From NCBI GenBank assembly GCA_964448405.1, contig CAYUVW010000009.1, positions 1 to 51,598 on the forward strand: DNA of 51,598 nt, written 5' to 3'. Of this stretch, positions 48,382-51,598 are shown in pieces. The notes under the pieces are model-generated. The model searched no databases, had not been told where the DNA came from, and saw only the letters and a program-made list of their open reading frames with translations. Each line of letters opens with the position of its first letter. Within the stretch, counting starts at the first letter, position 1. Made by a program: the position numbers and the translations under genes. The stretch comes from DAORHV01 sp964448405. Its GTDB lineage: Bacteria > Patescibacteriota > Gracilibacteria > Peribacterales > Peribacteraceae.

Positions 48382-49917
48382 TCAGCGTTCGCGAGGAACG
48401 GCAATCAGGCTTTTCTTTTCGCATTTCACGCAGTGCAATTCCCACAGCGGGAAAATGGCGCGTGACGTCACTCCGGCATCGGAAATGGGCTCGTAGTAGC
48501 TAAGAGGACGGTAGAACTGGAACCCTGCGAAAATGAAGACGCCCAACACTGTCAGAATGACGATCTTCAGATTTTCATTGATCTTCACCTTGCCGAAGCT
48601 ATTGATGTTTTCCACGACCAAGCCGAACAAAATGAAGCTGAAGAACAGCGGCAAGAAGTAGTGGTACAGGTACATCACGCGGTCCAGCATGCTGATGCCA
48701 CCCATGTAGCCGTAATACAGCAGCAGGAACACCCCCAGCACCATGCGGTGACGGATTTTTTCCTTCAGTGGGAAAATGAACGATCCGAAGAACAGGGCAG
48801 TTGCAAGGAACACGCCAAGCAAGCTCAAGAACCAAATGACCGGGTTGGCTTGCAGGTACAAGTAGCGTGTCATGCCGTTCGCCGTTTGTTCCCAGCGGTA
48901 ATTAATGGACCGACCGCCAAATGGCCAGAAGAAGAACGGACTTCCGTTTTCATCCGGCTTACACAGGTCCAGGCGCGGTACTCCTTTGTTGTAGTACGTG
49001 ACGTACGACAACGAATCTCGGATCATGATCGGGAAATACAGCAACGATGCGGTTTTGCCTTCGCTCAATAGCTGCTTATATTGCTCTGAGGCGTAGTAAT
49101 AGCCACCGGTGTTCAGTACGGGGTTCACTTTTGTTGCAATCGCGAAATGGGTCTGCCAGACACCAATAAATGCGACGGCAAACGATCCGAGTGCGACAAT
49201 CAAAAACAACGAAACCCGCTTCCAATTCGGGTAGAGCCGAAAGAGCACCGGCAAAAACAGGGCAATCAAAACCAACGCCACCAATTTCGTCGTCAATGCA
49301 AAGCCGAATGCCGCGCCGAAAACTGCCGCCCAAAACAAAAACCATTGTTGCGGCATGCGTTCTTCATTCCTTCCTCCCAGCAAGAGTAGGAACGCGAGAA
49401 TCATTGCTGCGGCAAAGAACAGGAGCGGTGAATCGGTCATTGCGCCACGACTATGCACAATGAGTGCGTTATCGAAGATATAGAGGAAGCTTAATAAGGA
49501 AGAAATCGCACTGCTTCGCGTAAGGACAAGGAAAATTCCGAACAGCAACGGCGTTGTCAGCCATGCCAAGAGCGCTGGAAATAAGCGATAACCTACAAAG
49601 GAAAACCCTTGTGGAAAACCGCGTGCGTAATCGGTGTCGATGAACTTGGCGTTATTCTCCGGCGTGTTGGAGTTCGTAATCTTTTCGCCCAACGCAATCA
49701 GCATTTTGCCAAGCGGCGGATGCTGTTCCATAAAGAATGTACCGTTTAAATATTTTTGTGCGGAAGCAATATGGTATGGCTCATCCCAGAACACGTTCGG
49801 CGGGTAGTCGTAGCGATAGCAGTAGGTAAAGAAGGATGTCGCAACGATAAAAATCAGATACATCCAGCCGTTGGCGCCCATAAGAGGGGAGGCCGAATTT
49901 GCTTTGGGGTTTTTCAT
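48382..49917 (-). CDS. PMT-family (dolichyl-phosphate-mannose-protein mannosyltransferase-like) membrane protein
   Basis: A 511-residue GT-C enzyme with about 11-12 hydrophobic helices. The first outer loop has NVFWDEPYHIASAQKYL with the catalytic-type Asp-Glu pair, followed by FFMEQHPPLGKMLIALGE, the PMT_2/GT39 signature; GYRLFPALLAW follows. These enzymes move mannose from a polyprenyl phosphate to Ser/Thr of secreted proteins. The start at 49917 is supported by TACACT 7 nt upstream. The divergent neighbours are Ser/Thr-rich secreted proteins, which fits acceptor roles. Confidence 0.9.
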   Translation of the reverse strand: MKNPKANSASPLMGANGWMYLIFIVATSFFTYCYRYDYPPNVFWDEPYHIASAQKYLNGTFFMEQHPPLGKMLIALGEKITNSNTPENNAKFIDTDYARGFPQGFSFVGYRLFPALLAWLTTPLLFGIFLVLTRSSAISSLLSFLYIFDNALIVHSRGAMTDSPLLFFAAAMILAFLLLLGGRNEERMPQQWFLFWAAVFGAAFGFALTTKLVALVLIALFLPVLFRLYPNWKRVSLFLIVALGSFAVAFIGVWQTHFAIATKVNPVLNTGGYYYASEQYKQLLSEGKTASLLYFPIMIRDSLSYVTYYNKGVPRLDLCKPDENGSPFFFWPFGGRSINYRWEQTANGMTRYLYLQANPVIWFLSLLGVFLATALFFGSFIFPLKEKIRHRMVLGVFLLLYYGYMGGISMLDRVMYLYHYFLPLFFSFILFGLVVENINSFGKVKINENLKIVILTVLGVFIFAGFQFYRPLSYYEPISDAGVTSRAIFPLWELHCVKCEKKSLIAVPRER

Positions 49918-49924
49918 CCCGCGT

Positions 49925-49930
49925 AGTGTA
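49925..49930 (-). promoter_or_regulatory. -10 element of the PMT gene
   Basis: TACACT on the minus strand, 7 nt before the ATG at 49917, with TTCACA 18 nt upstream (49949-49954). Confidence 0.5.
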
Positions 49931-50004
49931 CCCATGGTTTTAGGAAAGTGTGAAGTCCGTTCCTCTAGACGGAGAAAATGCGTGTGCTACAGTACCCGTT
50001 GACC

Positions 50005-50586
50005 ATGTTTTCTCGTCCCACGATCGCGCGCATCGCCATTGGCATTTTGCTGGGCGTCGTGCTTGGGGTGGTTTTGCACGAATCAAATACCCGCCAGTCA
50101 CCAGTCTCCTTTAAAGGAGACATAACCACTTCCGCGTATTACATTTCCTCCTACTCTTCCGCGTGCGCAATGGGCACGGCTTGGTCGCATGGAGGGTGCG
50201 GCATTGGCTGTACTGAAGTTCCTCAGGTCTGGCCGGATTGTCCGGGTGGAATTGCAACGCTGGAGGAATGCAATGCAATGTACCAGAGCAGCTGCAGCAT
50301 GAGTTCCTCGTATTCCTCCTCAGTCTATTGCTGCTACGGGTACGGTCAGCCCAATAACTGTGTTACGGCTGCGCCAGGTGCTTGCGGTGAAAATAGCACC
50401 GAATATGCCGATGATCTTTCGTGTATGGACAGCTGTGGTATTGAGCCTTCATCCTCAAGTGAGTATTCATCGGACTCAAGTGAGTACTCATCGGACTCTA
50501 GTGAGTCTTCTTCTGAAAACTACTGTTGCAACGTTGTAACGGGTTCTTGCGAAACAGTTGTTCCTGCTTCCGCCCCTCCTTTATAG
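50005..50586 (+). CDS. Secreted Cys- and Ser-rich hypothetical protein (193 aa)
   Basis: The N-terminal hydrophobic segment PTIARIAIGILLGVVLGVVL is a signal peptide or anchor. The outer part has about 18 Cys (for example SACAMGTAWSHGGCGIGC and VYCCYGYGQPNNC) and a Ser-rich linker with a 7-residue repeat (SSEYSSDSSEYSSDSSES) before a last Cys pair. No family recognised; the Cys spacing suggests disulfide-bonded knots. An alternative start is ATG at 49978. It is divergent from the PMT gene. Confidence 0.7.
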   Translation: MFSRPTIARIAIGILLGVVLGVVLHESNTRQSPVSFKGDITTSAYYISSYSSACAMGTAWSHGGCGIGCTEVPQVWPDCPGGIATLEECNAMYQSSCSMSSSYSSSVYCCYGYGQPNNCVTAAPGACGENSTEYADDLSCMDSCGIEPSSSSEYSSDSSEYSSDSSESSSENYCCNVVTGSCETVVPASAPPL

Positions 50587-50592
50587 TCATTC

Positions 50593-51598
50593 ATGAATAC
50601 AAAGCTACTTTCGCGGGCGGGCATTGGAGTGGCTCTTGTGGCAGTCATTGTTTCTGCTTTGACGTTTGTTTTTTTGCAGCCGCAAAAAGTTTATATTCGC
50701 GCAGATACGGGTTGTGTCTCAAATAGCGATTGTACGGATCCGGCATTCCCCGTTTGTTGTACGGCAGGGTGTGCCACATCATGCAACATGTTCTGCTGCG
50801 GATATGGCGCCGATGCCAACACATGCTTGTCGGTAACGCCTACGACTGTCGATCTTTGTATCGATGGGAATACTACTGGTGACTCTACGTGTGGTGGAGG
50901 GTGTGGTAGTTCATCTTCATCTTCGGATGCCTGGTGTGTGGGAGACACCGATGGAGACGGGGATTGCGATGATGATCCGGCGCACGTTTGCTGCGAAGGC
51001 GTCTGTCAGTTGCCGGATATGTGCTCGTCGTCTTCTTCTTCAGAAGCGCCGGTTTGCGTAGGTTCATACCCCTCTCTGGCTGCTTGCCAGACTCATCCTT
51101 CGTGTAGCCCTGGTGGTACGACCCCCGGAACCACTCCAGGTACAACACCCGGTACGACTCCGGGTACCACGCCAGGAACCACTCCAGGTACTACACCTGG
51201 TACGACGCCAGGAACAACCCCTGGCACAACACCCGGTACGACTCCGGGTACCACTCCAGGTACTACACCTGGTACGACGCCAGGAACGACTCCGGGAACA
51301 ACCCCTGGCACAACGCCAGGTACGACCCCCGGAACCACTCCAGGTACTACACCCGGTACGACTCCGGGTACCACGCCAGGAACCACTCCAGGTACTACAC
51401 CTGGAACGACTCCGGGCACAACGCCAAGCTCGTCGGCTAGTTCCGCTGTAAATTCAAGTAATGCTTCCAGCAAAGCTTCCTCTACCGCTTCTTCTAAAGC
51501 CTCTAGCGTTGCTTCTTCCGCCAAATCTTCCTCAGCAAGTTCTGCGAAGTCCTCCTCTGTCAGTTCGGCGAAATCTTCCTCTGTAAGCTCAGCCCGAT
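50593..51598 (+). CDS. Secreted Cys-rich protein with TTPG-repeat and Ser-rich stalk (5' part, truncated by window end)
   Basis: Open from the ATG at 50593 to the end of the window (at least 335 codons). Signal/anchor GIGVALVAVIVSALTFVFL. Then come Cys-rich modules (SDCTDPAFPVCCTAGC, CNMFCCGYGADANTC) with Ser linkers and an Asp-rich Ca2+-binding-like loop (GDTDGDGDCDDDPAHVCC). About 26 TTPG units follow, then a Ser/Ala/Lys stalk (SSAKSSSVSSAK). It resembles the previous gene in its first part and may be a paralogue. TATAGT lies 5 nt before the ATG. Confidence 0.8.
   Translation, partial: MNTKLLSRAGIGVALVAVIVSALTFVFLQPQKVYIRADTGCVSNSDCTDPAFPVCCTAGCATSCNMFCCGYGADANTCLSVTPTTVDLCIDGNTTGDSTCGGGCGSSSSSSDAWCVGDTDGDGDCDDDPAHVCCEGVCQLPDMCSSSSSSEAPVCVGSYPSLAACQTHPSCSPGGTTPGTTPGTTPGTTPGTTPGTTPGTTPGTTPGTTPGTTPGTTPGTTPGTTPGTTPGTTPGTTPGTTPGTTPGTTPGTTPGTTPGTTPGTTPGTTPGTTPGTTPSSSASSAVNSSNASSKASSTASSKASSVASSAKSSSASSAKSSSVSSAKSSSVSSAR
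51118..51426 (+). repeat. 12-bp tandem array encoding TTPG
   Basis: About 26 units of 12 bp, each coding Thr-Thr-Pro-Gly. The third codon positions vary freely between units while the amino acids are constant. Not CRISPR. Confidence 0.95.

Noticed and set aside
51118..51426. Possible CRISPR array
   Set aside because: Units are 12 bp in direct tandem with no spacers, inside a coding frame.
51093..51524. Minus-strand frame coding a long Val-Val-Pro-Gly repeat
   Set aside because: Complement of the TTPG array. The plus frame has a signal peptide, Cys-rich modules and a Ser stalk consistent with neighbouring genes.

Overview
The window reads as chromosome of a small-genome bacterium of the Candidate Phyla Radiation (Patescibacteria). 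The closest match from memory is the Peregrinibacteria/Peribacteria group. This is inferred from the gene content and was not confirmed by any search. The signs are compact and often overlapping genes, many lineage-specific small hypothetical proteins, abundant serine-rich secreted proteins, several lipoproteins, a pilin-like protein, no amino-acid or lipid biosynthesis genes, and TGA used as a normal stop. GC content is moderate. One 100-N scaffold gap is present (14548-14647).

Layout. 1-8.2 kb: FkbM methyltransferase, MgtA-like P-type ATPase, folD, a DUF1624-type membrane protein, a histidine-box fatty acid desaturase, thymidylate kinase and two small hypotheticals. 8.2-11 kb: two copies of a ~350-bp repeat flank this block, followed by groES-groEL under a promoter embedded in two overlapping CIRCE operators. 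11-17.5 kb: hypotheticals, tRNA-Leu, a lipoprotein, and two divergent methionine sulfoxide reductases B (one a lipoprotein broken by the gap). 17.5-24.5 kb: O-antigen ligase/TPR protein, lipoproteins, tRNA-Pro with a partial duplicate, an MFS transporter, a serine-rich coiled-coil protein, a Bcp-type peroxiredoxin and a Sel1-repeat lipoprotein. 24.5-32 kb: an envelope block (FG-GAP-like, LemA, TPM domain, lipoprotein, PKD-repeat protein). 32-39.5 kb: tsaD, lgt, a Mur ligase, riboflavin kinase, aquaporin, tRNA-Ser(UGA) and a prepilin fused to Cys-rich repeats. 39.5-51.6 kb: cutA, a Ca2+-type P-ATPase, a DOT1-like methyltransferase, tRNA-Ser(GCU), L,D-transpeptidase, a GT4 glycosyltransferase, rsmH-ftsL, pyruvate kinase, a PMT-family mannosyltransferase and two secreted Ser/Cys-rich proteins, the last cut by the window end inside a TTPG-repeat/Ser-rich stalk.

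How it works together. The main theme is a decorated cell surface: lipoprotein maturation (Lgt), peptidoglycan (Mur ligase, L,D-transpeptidase, FtsL-like, RsmH), glycan building (GT4, O-antigen ligase, FkbM), protein O-mannosylation (PMT) and likely acceptors (Ser/Thr-rich secreted proteins). A second theme is protection from oxygen (two MsrB, Bcp, chaperonin under HrcA-type control).

The strongest general signal is in how genes start. In about 18 genes a sigma70-like -10 hexamer (TATACT, TATCAT, TAGACT and similar) ends only 6-8 nt before the start codon, which predicts leaderless mRNAs. Most genes that do have leaders lack a Shine-Dalgarno sequence and instead carry pyrimidine-rich leaders. 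The other main leads are a dispersed repeat with a covarying hairpin, a tandem CIRCE/promoter arrangement, a tRNA-Pro fragment forming a 24-bp direct repeat, and a prepilin-DUF4215 fusion.
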